From Castor canadensis (Eukaryota; Chordata; Mammalia; Rodentia; Castoridae): DNA of 64,000 bases. The stretch spans positions 88,839,042 through 88,903,041 of the forward strand of contig NC_133392.1 of the NCBI RefSeq assembly GCF_047511655.1. Reading direction: 5' to 3'. A program made the position numbers and the translations under genes. The notes below the pieces were generated by a model. That model ran no database searches. It worked only from the letters and a program-made list of their open reading frames with translations, and was not told the origin of the DNA. This document shows, one piece after another, positions 46,032 to 57,476 of the stretch (positions are counted from its first letter, which is position 1; every line of letters begins with the position of its first letter).

Positions 46032-46180
46032 GTGAGTGTGGGTCACCTCCGCCACTGCCCTGCTAAGAGTAGGAAGCGGTATGCAGGAAAAAGGCGAAGC
46101 ATTCGGTCGGCTTTGGGAGCCGCGGAGGAAAGAGCGGGAGGATGGGCTTCTTTAGGGACCGCGGTGGCCGGGATGCGACG

Positions 46181-47045
46181 TGGCGTGATTCCTGGTTGTT
46201 TCTGCAGGCACTCTTCTGACTTCAGACTGTTCTGGGTACTTTGCTTTACTCAGTTCTAGCTAAAAACGCCTTGTAAGCCACACGGTGGGCGGGAGAATCG
46301 CAGTAACGGTTGGGAGGGAAGTTTCCTTTAGTGAGGCAGAAATACACGTTAACTACTGATTCTCACAAAGACTTCCAAATCTTAGAGGGAAATCCTCAAG
46401 TTTTCGATCCAGGCGAGTGAGCAGTTATTTCTCACCCCACCCTCTCTCTCTTTTCGTATTTCTCCATTAACAAAATAGGTGGGTTCTTAATTTCTGAAGG
46501 ACGAAAACTTAGTTTTTTTACTTACTTCCTAACGGAAAACCTAAAAATTGGTTACTTCCTAAGTTTGCGATCCATGTTTTTCTACGTGGATGGTAAAATT
46601 TTAGGTTCTGTTCTGGGAGCTTCTTCAGCTGAATTCAGGCTACTGAAGAATTTTTCTGCAAGGCGACCTCCTTTAACTGACTTAATTGGGGAAGTTGGGA
46701 CTATGCCACAGGCTCTAATCACTTCGGCTTTTGCTTTTATGCAGCAGTTTGAAATTGTCCTCTCTGCTTTCGCCCAAAAGGTGAATTCTTTACTTCTTTA
46801 ATTAACATTCCAATACAGTACTGTTATTTAGGGATTTGGTACTTGAAAATTACTGAGACATCCCTCCCTAAACTTACTTTACGTTTTAAGGTACCCTGCA
46901 GGGTTTTGAATTCACCATTTCCACCATAGAAGTATAAAAAAGGAATATTTCAATATTTCAAGCTGCCTTTTCCCAATTTCACTATGTCTTGGACTTTCAT
47001 TTGTCAACGGCTGTATTAACCTCCCCACCAAAAAAAGTTAGTGAC
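46181..47045. other. Unique DNA at the start of SELENOF intron 1
   Basis: Repeat-free; CpG density decays across it. No exon-like frame with domain content. Confidence 0.4.
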
Positions 47046-47250
47046 TTTTTTTTTTTTCAATACTGGGATTTGAAATCAAGGCTTACTTTATTTTTCCTTT
47101 TTCCAGGTTCTCAGTAACTGAAACCCCCCCAGCTCTTTTTGCTTTAGGCATTTTTCTAGTAGGATCCCGCGTTTTGGGATCTGACCATGATCCTCCCCAT
47201 CTCCTCTTACAGGGTAGCTAGGTTGCAGGCATTAGTCACCATGCTTAGCT
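47046..47250 (-). repeat. SINE, eroded ID + 7SL-like, reversed
   Basis: CAATACTGGGATTTGAAATC, then AGGGTAGCTAGGTTGCAGGC. Confidence 0.7.
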
Positions 47251-47655
47251 AAAATTGGCTTAAAACAACGATTTTCCCACCATTCTGTGGGTCAGTGGAG
47301 CAGTTCCTCCAGCCTCATTTATGCACTGCTGAGCTAAGCTAGCTGAACTGGAAGTCCAAGGGCACCTTCTTTCATGGTTGGTGCTGCCAGCTGGGGCACT
47401 TGGTCCTCCTTTTGATGTCTCATCCTCAGACTACACTAATGCTTCACACTGTCTGAAGACAATGCTCCAAAAGAGCAAAAGCTCAAGATGCCTCCTAAGG
47501 CCTTGCCTTGAAAATCATATATATCACTTCTGTCATGTAAAAGTCCATGTTTAAAATAGACTCCATCTCTACATGGAGAAGTCACAGAGTCACAGTGGAA
47601 AGTGTGCATAACAGGATAGAAGGAATTTATGACTGATAAACCGTATACCACAGTG
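47251..47655 (-). mobile_element. MaLR/MLT1-like LTR fossil
   Basis: 'GGCTTAAAACAACGATTTT', 'CCATTCTGTGGGTCAGTGG' and 'ATATCACTTCTGTCATGT' resemble a reversed MLT1-type LTR. Family assignment is from memory. Confidence 0.5.
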
Positions 47656-47679
47656 ATCATCCACAGGATCCAAGTCAGA

Positions 47680-48725
47680 AACTTTGGAGGTCATCTTTGA
47701 CTCCTTTCTTACCTTATGTAATTCACATACATTCAAGCAACTACTTAATCTTGCTGGTTTTCCTTCCTCATTATCTCTGAAATCAGTTAACTAATTATTA
47801 AGCTCTCAGGCTACAGACATCTCTCCTAAGAAATAACAGCCTCCTGGTTTTTGCACTTTGAATTATCTCTGTCTGTATTCAGAATCTAAATGGTAGACTT
47901 TACTAATCTCAATTGCCCAAGGCAGAAACTGGTCCTCCTAAATTCTCTTTCCTTTTACTTTGAATCAAATTAGTGATTAAACCTTTAAGATTCTCTAAGC
48001 CAGTCCACTTAATTCTGTTTCTGGAGATAATGCTTTAAGTTCAGGCCAGTGTCTTTGCTTGCCTGAAATTACCATAAGAGTTTTATTAACTGCTTTCTCC
48101 TCATTTTCTCTCTGGAGTCTCTACAGTATATTCAGAGTGGTCTTTTTAAAACTTTAATCTATCATGATTAAAACTCTTCAGAAGTTCCCTCTTGCTTTTC
48201 TTTTTTTTTCCCCCTTTCTTCTAAGGTACAGTCTGTCCAAATGTTCCTTAATGAGACACTATTTGTCTATCAAGGCTTATTTCTAGTATTTGCTTCTACT
48301 GGGAGAGCAAAAAGGTAGAAATGGAGAATTGGGGAATCGCTTGTTTTTAGTATATTTTATATAATGTGTTCTCCATCACCAGACCTTTAACATGGTGCTT
48401 CTATTTTCTAGGTATTGCTTCCCATCCTCTCCTCCTGTTTTCATACAAAAAGCATAGCTGTCTTCTACTCAACTCTATTCCTTCAGTTTTCAGCAAAGAA
48501 ATTGCTTCCTCGGGAAAAGCGTCTCTATACGCCAAGTCTAAATTAGGAGGCATTCTTGTGCTCCAATGATGATAAGATCTTGTTCTCTCAGGTTCTTTTT
48601 GGGTTTTCCATTACAATTTCTTGATACATGGCGTTTTCCCACTGGGTTAACTGGACTCCACCATAAGGAAGGACAAGTTCTCTGACATGTAAGATGTTTG
48701 ATGAATGAATTAGGGAATCCACAAA
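47680..48725 (+). mobile_element. L2 (LINE-2) 3' portion, sense
   Basis: It resembles the L2 ORF end ('TCATCTTTGACTCCTTTC', 'CAGAGTGGTCTTTTTAAAAC'), the 3' UTR ('TTGCTTCCTCGGGAAAAGC') and the L2 terminus ('TGATGAATGAATTAGG'). Very old; no open frame. Confidence 0.75.
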
Positions 48726-48778
48726 CAAAAGGCTGACAACACATAAGGAAGTTTGAAACCTACTCATAAACTATTATC

Positions 48779-49000
48779 AGCCAGTGGCCACCAGTGGCTC
48801 ATGCCTATAATTCTAGCCTCTTGGGAGACTAGGATCAGGGCGATGAAGGTTTGAGGCTAGCCTAGGCAAAGATGCAAGAAACTCCACCCAAAATAACCAG
48901 AGCAAAGTGGGCTGGAGGTGTGGCTCAAGCAGTAGAACACCTGCTTTGTACGTGAAAAGCCCTCAGTTCAAACCCCAGTCCCACAAAAAAAAAAAAAAAA
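48779..49000 (+). repeat. SINE, 7SL-like + ID
   Basis: GCCAGTGGCCACCAGTGGCTC to CCCCAGTCCCAC with an A-tail running into a TG microsatellite. Confidence 0.88.
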
Positions 49001-49002
49001 AA

Positions 49003-49046
49003 TGTGTGTGTGTGTGTGTGTGTATATATTTATACACACACACACA
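49003..49046. repeat. TG/CA microsatellite with inverted arms
   Basis: TGTG... repeat, TATATATTTATA centre, then CACACACA. The arms are complementary and can fold. Confidence 0.9.
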
Positions 49047-49359
49047 GTTGGTTTATTCCTGTCTCTTCTGTAATGGCTGATGTTTTTAAGAGAAGAGATA
49101 AAAACCTGAAAAATGAAAAGGAGTATCGAGCATTTTTGGAAAAGCATTAAGAAGTTAAAAAACAACAAAAAGCTCTTGCACTTCACAGTTGGTCAAAGGG
49201 GGAAAAGACCAACTAGAAATAGTATTTGGCAGTAGTAAAAATTAGCCAAATCTTTGGAATTTGACATATAAAAAGGAGTAAGAGAACAATTACTTGACAC
49301 CTTGTGGTGGGGATACTGCTATAGATAAAAGATGAAACTATTGGAAGGCAATAGAAATT

Positions 49360-49512
49360 AGGCTCATGCCTAATTTCAGCTACATGGGAGGTAATGTAGG
49401 AGAATCTTGAGTTTGAGGCCAACCCTAGCAAATTTAGTGAGACCCTTTCTCAAAAACAAGACAGCTCCAGTGGTAGAGTGCTTGCCCAAGGCCATGGGAG
49501 GAGTATCCTCAA
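49360..49512 (+). repeat. SINE, eroded 7SL-like + ID
   Basis: GGCTCATGCCTAATTTCAGC to GGTAGAGTGCTTGCCC. Confidence 0.7.
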
Positions 49513-50015
49513 GACTAGGCAAGTTGAAGGTTTTTTTTAACTATCTGTGCCTTTGAGTGGTTGTCATTTCAAGTTAGTGGCAATGCATGGTTAACAGTAT
49601 TTTAGTTGTATTTCAGTGAGGTGACATCAGGGAGGAGAATATGAAAGTATATTCTGAGTGTGCTTAAGGATTAGAGAAATGATATTTTGGTGTGGCCAAA
49701 GGGAGCTGTTTCATAAAGCTCCCCAAAACTAAGTGGTATTCAATCCTTCATTCAGATCATATACAATATTTCCTCATTCAGAAAGGCACTGTTTTGAAAA
49801 GCACTATAGAATGATGTGTGTATCATTAATTCTGAGACACTCCACTCCCACCCCATGTCTTTACAGATGAAAATATCTCAATGTGTCTTAAAAGCAATCA
49901 GGTGGTACAATTAAAATTGCCAGCATTTTTGTTATTCTTAATGATGTGTAACTAGGGCAGGTCATGGATTTCATGTAATATGATTATCAATAACAGTGGT
50001 TAGTTAGAGGTTATT

Positions 50016-50300
50016 TTAGTCTGTTTTCTGTTACTATAGCACAATACCTGAGACCAGGTAATTTATAATGAAAATATTCTTATTTTGAATTATACTTCTA
50101 GAACCTGGGAAGGCTAAGTTTTGGGGGACCACATCTGGTGAGAGCCTTAGGCTATTTCAACTCATAATAGAAAGCAGAAGGGGAAGTGGCAGCATGTGAA
50201 AGAGAGAAAACTCCTGCAAATACCTAACCTATCCTATAGGAAAGGCTGAGGACCCCAATATCACCCAACACTGCTCTGTGGGGGAATTAAGCCTCTACTT
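50016..50300 (-). mobile_element. MaLR/MST-like LTR fossil
   Basis: 'TTAGTCTGTTTTCTGTTACT', 'ACAATACCTGAGACCAGGTA' and 'ATTTATAATGAAAATATTC' match the reversed end of an MST-type LTR; the remainder is degraded. Confidence 0.6.
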
Positions 50301-50374
50301 GAGCCTTGGTAGAGATAAGCTATTGAAATCATTGCTTAGGTTTTGAGGCAGGCCAGGATTAGGATCTTAATATT

Positions 50375-50560
50375 AATCATGTTTCTTGTGTCATCTTAGG
50401 CAAATTATGTATCCTAAACCACTATTTCCTTCTCTGTGAAATGGGAGTGATTAATACCTATTCCCTATGGTGGTTAAATTCAGTGGAATATAATGTAAAG
50501 TGCTTAGCAAAATATCTGGTACTTCCTGCAATGGCTATGTTTCTGGTATTCATTATGTTG
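50375..50560 (+). repeat. MIR SINE fossil
   Basis: 'TCTCTGTGAAATGGGAGTGA' and 'GTAAAGTGCTTAGCAAAAT' follow the 3' half of MIR. Confidence 0.7.
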
Positions 50561-50667
50561 GTGTTCATTCTCTAAACCCATTTATTTGCTTTTATCTCAG
50601 ATTTGAAATCTGTTTAGAATTATGCGAGTAACCTGTGAGTTTCCCCAAAGTAAATATCAGTAAAGAG

Positions 50668-50990
50668 GCCAGATGTGGTAGTACTTGCTCCTGAGCACTA
50701 CTCATGAGGTAGAGATCAGGAGGATCATGGTCCTAAGCCAACCCACGCCAAAAAAAAAAACCCATCTCAACCAATAATCCAGGTATGGTAGAACTTAATT
50801 ATAATGCCAGCTTCACTGGAGGTATAGGTAGGATTGCAGTCTGAGGCAGTCCACAGGGAAAATCTTAAGTCCCTATCAAAAAAGGTAACTAAAGCAAAAA
50901 TTACTGGGGTGATAGCTCAAGTGGTAGAATGCCTGCCAAGCAAGCACTAGGCTCTGAGTTCAAACCCTATTACCATCAAAAGAAAAAAAG
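50668..50990 (+). repeat. Composite SINE: two 7SL-like monomers + ID tail
   Basis: GCCAGATGTGGTAGTACTTG, second monomer from about 50780 (CAGGTATGGTAGAACTT), ID tail GTGATAGCTCAAGTGGTAG. Confidence 0.85.
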
Positions 50991-51479
50991 ACCAGTGAGG
51001 AGATAAGTAATACACATCATATATACAGAAAAGAAAGGAATGAATCTCTTAGTTTGTTGATCCTACTTTCAAATGGAGAAAGTTTAAATGGTTATCCCAG
51101 TCAGGATCCTGTCCTGAGAATCTTGTCTTTTTTATAAACATGGCTAATTATTTTAAAATTTAATATTTGGCCTTAATGTGCAAATGTAAATACTATTTAG
51201 TTATTTTTGGCAATAAAAGGATAGAAGGCATAATTTATGATTTTAAACTTTTGTATATTATTTAGCATTTGGTAGTTATCTGTGATGTTGCTTTAACATA
51301 CATTCTGAATGTTCTTTAGTTTCAAAACCTCGAATCTACAAAACCAATGAATAGCTTTTTAAAAAATAAGGCATTCACTCCTGAAACTGAAGATACCTTT
51401 TATCTCCCCTGTACATATGCTGAATCCCCTATGTAATGGTTAAAATTGAGTGTGTTTTCACCACACTGTGGAAGGTGGA

Positions 51480-51612
51480 AATAATATTAACACTTATTAA
51501 GTACTCTTTTTGTACTGGGCACTTTGTTGTTTAATCTCCCAAACTGAAATTAGTGATAATTCTCTGTTCAGAAGTTAAGGGTAAAGTTAGCATTTGAGTC
51601 AAGTTTGTCTTC
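51480..51612 (+). repeat. Possible MIR-type fossil
   Basis: 'GTACTGGGCACTTTGTTGTTT' with 'AACTGAAATTAGTGATAAT' and 'AAGTTAAGGGTAAAGTTA' vaguely follows MIR3-like text. Confidence 0.4.
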
Positions 51613-51777
51613 AGATTTCAAAATATTCATTCTGCCTCAGAAATGCCAGAATAAAACCAAATAGTACAATTGCATGCTTATTCCTTTGAGATTCTCATTT
51701 TGTTAAACAAGCTTTGATAATAGTTTCATAAATTTCTTAGGCAGTTCATGGTTTTCAAGGTGAATTCATTTTTATTG

Positions 51778-52320
51778 CATGTTTCATAACTATAGCTGCA
51801 AAACAGATTACCCTAAATTTAGTGGTGTATAACAGTTTATTTTGCTTTCAGACTCAGTGGATCAGCAGTTCAGGCTGGGCACAGCAGGGATGGCTTTTCT
51901 GTCCCATGGTACCTCAGACCTCAGTTGAACTCTGAAGGCTCTTCACTCCCACCTGCAGTAGTTGATGCTGATTGTCAGTTGGGCTCTCGGTCACTCTCTG
52001 CATGGGCCTGTCCATGTTGTCTCTTAGGCTTCTTTGGCTAAGTTCCAAAGTTGATGTTCCCAGAGAGAGAGGGAGAGACTGGTCAGACAGGCTTTTCTTT
52101 TCTTTTTTTTTTTTTTTTTTAAATGATGTATCCCCAGAATCACATACTGTCACTGTTTTTGTACTGCCTTGGTCAGCAACTGTCCACATTTAAGAGAAAG
52201 GAACATAGACCCGCATATACTTCGCATTGGAAAACTGCCAGTTGCATTGTAAGAACATGTGGGATGATACATACACTTGATGCAGCCATCTTTAGAAAGT
52301 ACAGTCTGCCACATTACTAC
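51778..52320 (-). mobile_element. MaLR/MLT1-like LTR fossil
   Basis: 'GATTACCCTAAATTTAGTGG' followed by reversed LTR text around 'AGTTGGGCTCTCGGTCACT' and 'TCACATACTGTCACTG'. Same family type as 47251-47655. A (T)n run sits at 52105-52121. Confidence 0.5.
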
Positions 52321-52599
52321 CCCTGATTTTCAAATTAACCTGTGAAGGAATTTTGCAGATCACTTCACTCATGGAAAATGACCTAAAGTACTAGTACAAT
52401 AACAAGTTCCTTAGTTAAACTAGAGGATCAGCCATAGTCAATAAACTCAAAGGTCCTTCCCACTTTGAAGATTATTACATTATTACAGCGATAGGGCAAA
52501 AGAATGTGAGGTGTCACATTAGAAGTATTGACTAATATAAGACCAATGGGATAATCAGTTTTTGCATAACTATGCTACCAATATTTTCATTGGAAAATT

Positions 52600-53040
52600 A
52601 TAACAGGTACTTAGAAACTGCTTTTACTAAAAGCACTGACTCTTCACTTGGGCCTGCAAATGTCTAGTGGATAGCTAAAAGCAAGATAAAAACTTGGCAT
52701 CTTTTGCCTCCATTTTGCATTTGTCTTTTCTGTTCTGAGCCATTTTTTCTGTAGTCACCTTTGTTCAGGCTCTGCCTGACCACTATTGAGATAATGATGA
52801 ACCAGACCCCCATACCTTTGTCCTTCACACTGCATAATTGTGAATACTTTTGCCCCCTACCACAGTTCTTCCTCTATTTAATTCTAAAGATCATATCAGT
52901 ACCCGTAGATAGATTGGGGTCACCCTTTATTTGTCCTTCCCACATGCAACATTGAATAAATCTTTCTGTGCTCTTCACCATGACTTATCATGGTTGGCCC
53001 AGCCTGGTCTGTGGTATTCAAGTCAGAATTTTTGCCCTAA
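52600..53040 (+). mobile_element. Retroviral-type solo LTR, copy 2
   Basis: Divergent homologue of 32716-33303 in the same orientation, sharing AGAAACTGCTTTT, CACTTGGGCCT and GCCTCCATTTTGCAT. AATAAA is at 52955-52960, followed by TCTTTCTGTGCTCTTCACC. Shorter, with internal deletions. No coding remnant. Confidence 0.62.
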
Positions 53041-53091
53041 ACACCAGAAACTGCATGTCAATGAATTTTTATCTACTCAGTTTAAAAGAGG

Positions 53092-53282
53092 GTTGACCAA
53101 CTATAGCTGGTGGGCCAAATCGCCCATATTTGTCCTTTAGGGAACACAGCACACCGGCTCACTTACGTGCTTTCTACCATTGCTTTTGTACTGCAGTAGT
53201 TGAGTCTTCGTAACAAGCCATGTCGCCACCAAAGGCCTAACATCCTTGCTCTCTGGCCATTCATTTAAAGTTGCAGTCAAAT
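53092..53282. mobile_element. hAT-Charlie-type non-autonomous fossil
   Basis: 'GGTTGACCAACTATAGCTGG', 'GGGCCAAATCGCCCATATTT' and 'GGAACACAGCACACCGGCTC' follow a well-known hAT repeat in reverse orientation. Confidence 0.6.
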
Positions 53283-53317
53283 CTGAAATTCCCTCTATTT
53301 GAGACTATGGTTTTGAC

Positions 53318-54470
53318 CAATTCATTTATTCAGCAAACCTAAGAACTAGCATAGGTGCTGGGAATACAGAGAAACAACTTAGTGCTTGTCGTCAGAAAAA
53401 CAGTATTGTTGGGAAGTCAGAAAACTCTAGGTTTATATAGTACAGTGTTAGGACTGTACTGTTTTACAGCCATGCACAAATTTCTAAAAGAAGAAAAGTA
53501 ATATGACTAAAATTGAGGTCTGATTCTTACAGAGCGGTCTTCCTAGAAAACAGTCACTGACAAGGTTCTTAGAAGTAGGAATTAACAAGGTGGAAAAGTG
53601 ATAAAAGAATCTTAGATGTAGAGAAAAGTGTAGGCAAAGGTTTGGAATAGGAATTTTATACTTCGGGGTACTACATGAATTCATTATAGCTAAGAAATAT
53701 AGGATTGGGAAAGTCATGAGACAGAACAGGCAGTGATCTTTTAAGCCACTGAGGAAGGAAAAGATTTGAGAGCTCTTTAAAGGACAGTATTTTGGAAATG
53801 CATTGAGTAATTAGTTGTGAGAATCACAAAGAGTAGGGTAACTGACGTGGGAAACTAGGTAGTTAGGGAAATGGTGCCATTTTACTAAGATACTGAATAC
53901 TAAACTTAAAAAAGACAAATTTCACTGTTGGAGATTTAAACTTTGCAATGCATATGCAGCATCTAAATCAGAATCAAGTAGGCTGTTGGCTCTGGAAGCT
54001 TGATACTCAAGAAAGATTTGGGGGCTTTCAGTAAATGGTGTTTGAAGCCATGGATAAAGTTGTGATCTTCCATAAAAAGTATGTAAAGCAAAGAGAGCCA
54101 AAAACAGAACAGTGGGAAGAAACATCGCCTAAGAGATGGTATGGAAGAAAGAAGAAAAGGAGGACAAGCCTGTTTAAAGAACAGCCAAAGTAGAACAGGT
54201 TTGAATGTCTTTGCATTTGACAATTTTTGGCAACTTTAGTAAAGTGATACATAAGAAACCAGGTTACAGTAACAGTTCAGAAATGACAGAATGTGGTGAT
54301 AGCAATTAAAACCATAGGTCTGGAATGTATTGTAGGTCTGAGTTATCGATCAAATTAAATCCCTGCAAATATGAGCGACGATAGAATCCAAGGTACAGGT
54401 AGAATTGGCTTTAGGCAAATGAGCGACCTTGTTCACTGAGAGATGAGAGGAAGGTGAGTGAGAGAAGAGA
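53318..54470 (-). mobile_element. L2 3' end and ORF fragment, antisense
   Basis: The left end ('TTCATTTATTCAGCAAACC', 'GGTGCTGGGAATACAGAG') is the reversed L2 terminus. The right part ('GTGCCATTTTACTAAGATAC', 'GGTGTTTGAAGCCATGGA') matches the reversed ORF as I recall it. The right edge is uncertain. Confidence 0.65.
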
Positions 54471-54489
54471 GCTGAGGGTTCAAAACCTG

Positions 54490-54690
54490 CCTTTGTCATT
54501 CTGATTGCTTGTGTTAAGTCATTCCATTTAATCTCTACAGCAGTATTATATGTAGAAAATATTGCTCCTTGGCTTTTCGGGGTAGAAATTAAAACTTAGG
54601 CAGGATAGCTGGCCCAAGGTTACACATCTTACAAATGGTAGAGCTAATACCTGAAACCAAAAGTTTGATTTCTGATGTGCTCCTGGCTTC
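54490..54690 (+). repeat. MIR-related fossil
   Basis: 'CTGGCCCAAGGTTACACATC' followed by 'AAATGGTAGAGCTAATACC' is the typical MIR-core-like text of old tRNA-type SINEs. Degenerate. Confidence 0.5.
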
Positions 54691-55133
54691 CCTGACCCCA
54701 TCTTTTTCCTTCCCCTACTGGATGTGTCTGCAGATAAGTTTATGTTTTTCCATATATCCAAATAAACAGGTGCTAAGTCCTTAAAATTAAATAAGGATTC
54801 TTTTTTTCTTGTAAGGAAATTCCTTTTAAAAAGCTACTGAATGTTTAGTGAAAGACGTGTAATGTACATATAAAAATGATAGGTCTTTTTATTCATCTAT
54901 CACTGAAGATGTCTTATTTTTAAGAAAAAGACTGTAGGAGAGATAGGAAGGACCAAGCATTTGTGTAATGTTATAGAGTCAAAAATACTTAAGAATTTAT
55001 CTCCAAATGAAACATCTCAGTTACTCATCTCCAGTGTGTTAGATTTTAACAACCTCATTATCTCTCTCTCTTTTTTTGGAAGCTTTATAATGTAAACATG
55101 AGGTTGTGTTTTATTCCTTGTTTTTATTTTCAG

Positions 55134-55301
55134 GTGTCTGCTTTCGGGGCAGAGTTTTCATCGGAGGCATGCAGAGAGTTAGGCTTCTCTAGCAACTTGC
55201 TCTGCAGCTCTTGTGACCTTCTTGGACAGTTCAGCCTACTTCAGCTGGATCCTGATTGCAGGGGGTGCTGTCAGGAAGAAGCACAATTTGAAACCAAGAA
55301 G
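55134..55301 (+). CDS. SELENOF: SELENOF exon 2 (cysteine-rich UGGT-binding segment)
   Basis: The exon has 168 bases, 56 codons and phase 0 at both ends. The acceptor is a pyrimidine run ending TTTTCAG at 55133 and the donor is AAG|GTATGG with GT at 55302. The translation starts VSAFGAEFSSEACRELGF and ends QEEAQFETKK. It carries six cysteines (EAC, LLC, SSC, PDC and GCC), the N-terminal cysteine-rich region known to mediate tight binding to UGGT. It is almost identical to mammalian SELENOF as I remember it; a Ser in GQFSLLQLD, where human has Asn, is one visible change. The CGU selenocysteine motif and the thioredoxin-like fold are encoded by later exons beyond 64000, so no UGA-Sec codon or SECIS element should be sought here. 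The exon lies between a long intron 1 and an intron 2 carrying a near full-length L1. Confidence 0.97.
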
Positions 55302-55751
55302 GTATGGTTTTCTAATGTGTCTCTTCCATTAGCTGGTTTAGTTGGGAAAGGTAAAATATAAGTTGCTTAACTTAAATAAATATAAGTCTCTAGTTTTCAT
55401 TTTTAGTAAAACTCAACTGATTTTTTTGGGTGGCTCACTAGATTGATAAAAGCAATTAGGCAGGACAAGTCTAGTGACATACCAGGATCCCATTCCACTA
55501 TGATTGTCCAGCAGAATGACTGTAGCATGCCTGGATCCTGTAGTGGTCTAGTCTTCCTTAATTTATGGCCAAATGACGGCAAAGAATAATTAATCAGATG
55601 CTTTTGTTTATTTATAATGAGGCCAGTTTTATGAAAAAATTTAGATGAGTACAAGGTATGTCTTACCTGGTACATACAGCAGACAATAAATATAACTCTA
55701 AATCTGGTTAATAAAGAACTGTTAATTTACCCAGCTGTTATGAATAATCCA

Positions 55752-55906
55752 AGCCTGGTACTGGTGGCCAGCCTAGGCAAATAGTTCTCAAGGCCCTCTC
55801 TTGAAAATACTCCACACAGAAAAAAGGACTGGTGGAGTGGCTCAAGTGATAGAATGCCTGCCCAGCAAGCACAACGCCCTGAGGTCAAAACTCCAATACT
55901 ACCAAA
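55752..55906 (+). repeat. SINE, 7SL-like part deleted, ID tail
   Basis: GCCTGGTACTGGTGGCCAGCC shows loss of about 60 bp inside the 7SL part; the ID part is intact. A short (AAT)n follows at 55905-55932. Confidence 0.85.
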
Positions 55907-56152
55907 AATAATAATATAATAATAATAGTACCAGATATCTGACCTACCTTTAACATCTGAAAATTGAGTGAAGGATATGCAGTTCTGTCCAATAAGACCT
56001 GCTATTTTGAACCCTGGAACCCATTGTTCAAACAAACTAATAGTGAGCTTGCTCAAGTTTTTTAATTTTTCAAAAAGAAAACACCTTAGTTGTTTTAAAT
56101 TCTAAAATAGCCTGAAAAGATCATTTGTGTTATCCAAGTAAGGCTAAATTAA

Positions 56153-56240
56153 GGGATGATGGAGTGTAGCTCAGTAGTAGAGCTCTTGTCTAGCATGCTG
56201 AAGATCCTGTATTCAATCCCCAGCTCCACCCAAAAAAAAG
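56153..56240 (+). repeat. ID-type SINE (older form)
   Basis: ATGGAGTGTAGCTCAGTAGTA to CAATCCCCAGCTCCACC. Confidence 0.82.
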
Positions 56241-56970
56241 AAAGGAATTAGTGTTGAGTGTTGAGTTTGTTTCACCTATACATTTCAAATTCTGTTTGAG
56301 GCGTTACAGTTTGTAAGGCTTTCATACAGTAGTGATGGTTTCTCATGGTTAGATAGTTAAGGATTATTTCCAACAGACTTCATTATATAGTTCTAAACAA
56401 ACAGGCTTTTATTTATTTATTGTATTGTTGCGCTGGGTTAGGGGTGCATTGTGGCATTTACAAAAGTTCTTACAGTATATCAAATATATCATATTTGAAT
56501 CACCCTCTCCAACATTCTCTTTTATTCACCCCCTTCCCATGCAAGAAATGGTTTCAACAGGTATCTTTTTTCTATATAAACAGGCTTTTAAAGTGTTACT
56601 ATTTGAGCCCAGCCAAAATTTAACACTTGGTTTCTTAGTATGATGAGCCTGAAATTCTCAGTGTTCCAAAGACTCTGGCTAACATGTTTTTCTAATATGT
56701 TTTTCACTTTATTAATTCACATATGTGTCTAGATTTCCAGACATATAAGTTAGTCCTTATGCATGTAAGTATAATCTAAGCAACAAGTTTTAAAATTTTT
56801 TATTTTAAATAGATTTAAGACAGGATTTAACAAGTTTAGTATATCTTCCCCCTTTTTTGGTGAGATACTCACATGGGACAAATTGCTGAACAAATTTGTG
56901 TGACCCGTCCTCTCTTTATTGGTTTATTGGACTGTACCACTGCTCAAGCAATAATGATTATTCACTGATA
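56241..56970. other. Unassigned intron DNA left of the near full-length L1
   Basis: No recognised repeat. The left target-site duplication of the L1 must end at about 56970 (near TTCACTGATATTC), but its partner is outside the window. Confidence 0.4.
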
Positions 56971-57476
56971 TTCTTTTTCTTTTTTTTTTTTTCTTTTTTC
57001 TTTTATTATTCATATGTGCATACAAGGCTTGGTTTATTTCTCCCCCCTGCCCCCACCCCCTCCCTTACCACCCACTCCACCCCCTCCCGCTCCCCCCCTC
57101 AATACCCAGCAGAAACTATTTTGCCCTTATCTCTAATTTTGTTGTAGAGAGAGTATAAGCAATAATAGGAAGGAACAAGGGGTTTTGCTGGTTGAGATAA
57201 GGATAGCTATACAGGGCATTGACTCACATTGATTTCCTGTGCGTGGGTGGTACCTTCTAGGTTAATTCTTTTTAATCTAACCTTTTCTCTAGTTCCTGGT
57301 CCCCTTTTCCTATTGGCCTCAGTTGCTTTAAGGTATCTGCTTTAGTTTCTCTGCGTTAAGGGCAACAAATGCTAGCTAGTTTTTTAGGTGTCTTACCTAT
57401 CCTCACCCCTCCCTTGTGTGCTCTCGCTTTTATCATGTGCTCATAGTCCAATCCCCTTGTTGTGTTTGCCCTTGAT
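56971..57476 (-). other. L1 3' UTR with G-rich tract and A-tail
   Basis: Downstream of the ORF2 stop the element has about 375 bp of 3' UTR, then a purine tract (GGGGG blocks on minus, 57041-57100), a short unique end and an A-tail. A G-rich polypurine stretch able to form a quadruplex is a known conserved feature of mammalian L1 3' UTRs. Confidence 0.85.

Larger units (their letters stand above)
44200..46180. promoter_or_regulatory. CpG island and bidirectional HS2ST1/SELENOF promoter
   Basis: GC content and CpG density rise sharply against AT-rich flanks from about 44.2 kb and fall after about 46.2 kb, judged by eye. The island holds both first exons, pointing away from each other with 942 bp between start codons. 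No TATA box sits at a sensible distance from either gene. GC boxes and CCAAT boxes are present, typical of a housekeeping divergent promoter. Human HS2ST1 and SELENOF are also adjacent and divergent on 1p22.3 (recalled), so the arrangement looks conserved. The HS2ST1 5' UTR probably covers 45006 to roughly 45460; exact start sites cannot be read from sequence. Confidence 0.9.
46032..55133 (+). other. SELENOF: SELENOF intron 1
   Basis: This 9.1-kb intron is bounded by GTGAGT at 46032 and TTTTCAG at 55133. It holds an L2 fossil, SINEs, three MaLR-type LTR fossils, a retroviral-type LTR and a hAT fossil, each listed separately. No alternative exon was recognised. Confidence 0.93.

Noticed and set aside
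45948-46259. 103-codon continuation of SELENOF exon 1
   Set aside because: A GTGAGT donor at 46032 joins exon 2 in phase with the known protein; codons after it are intron.
55134-55361. Selenocysteine UGA or SECIS element within SELENOF exon 2
   Set aside because: The Sec codon lies in a later exon and SECIS in the 3' UTR, both outside the window; the in-frame read beyond 55301 is intron.
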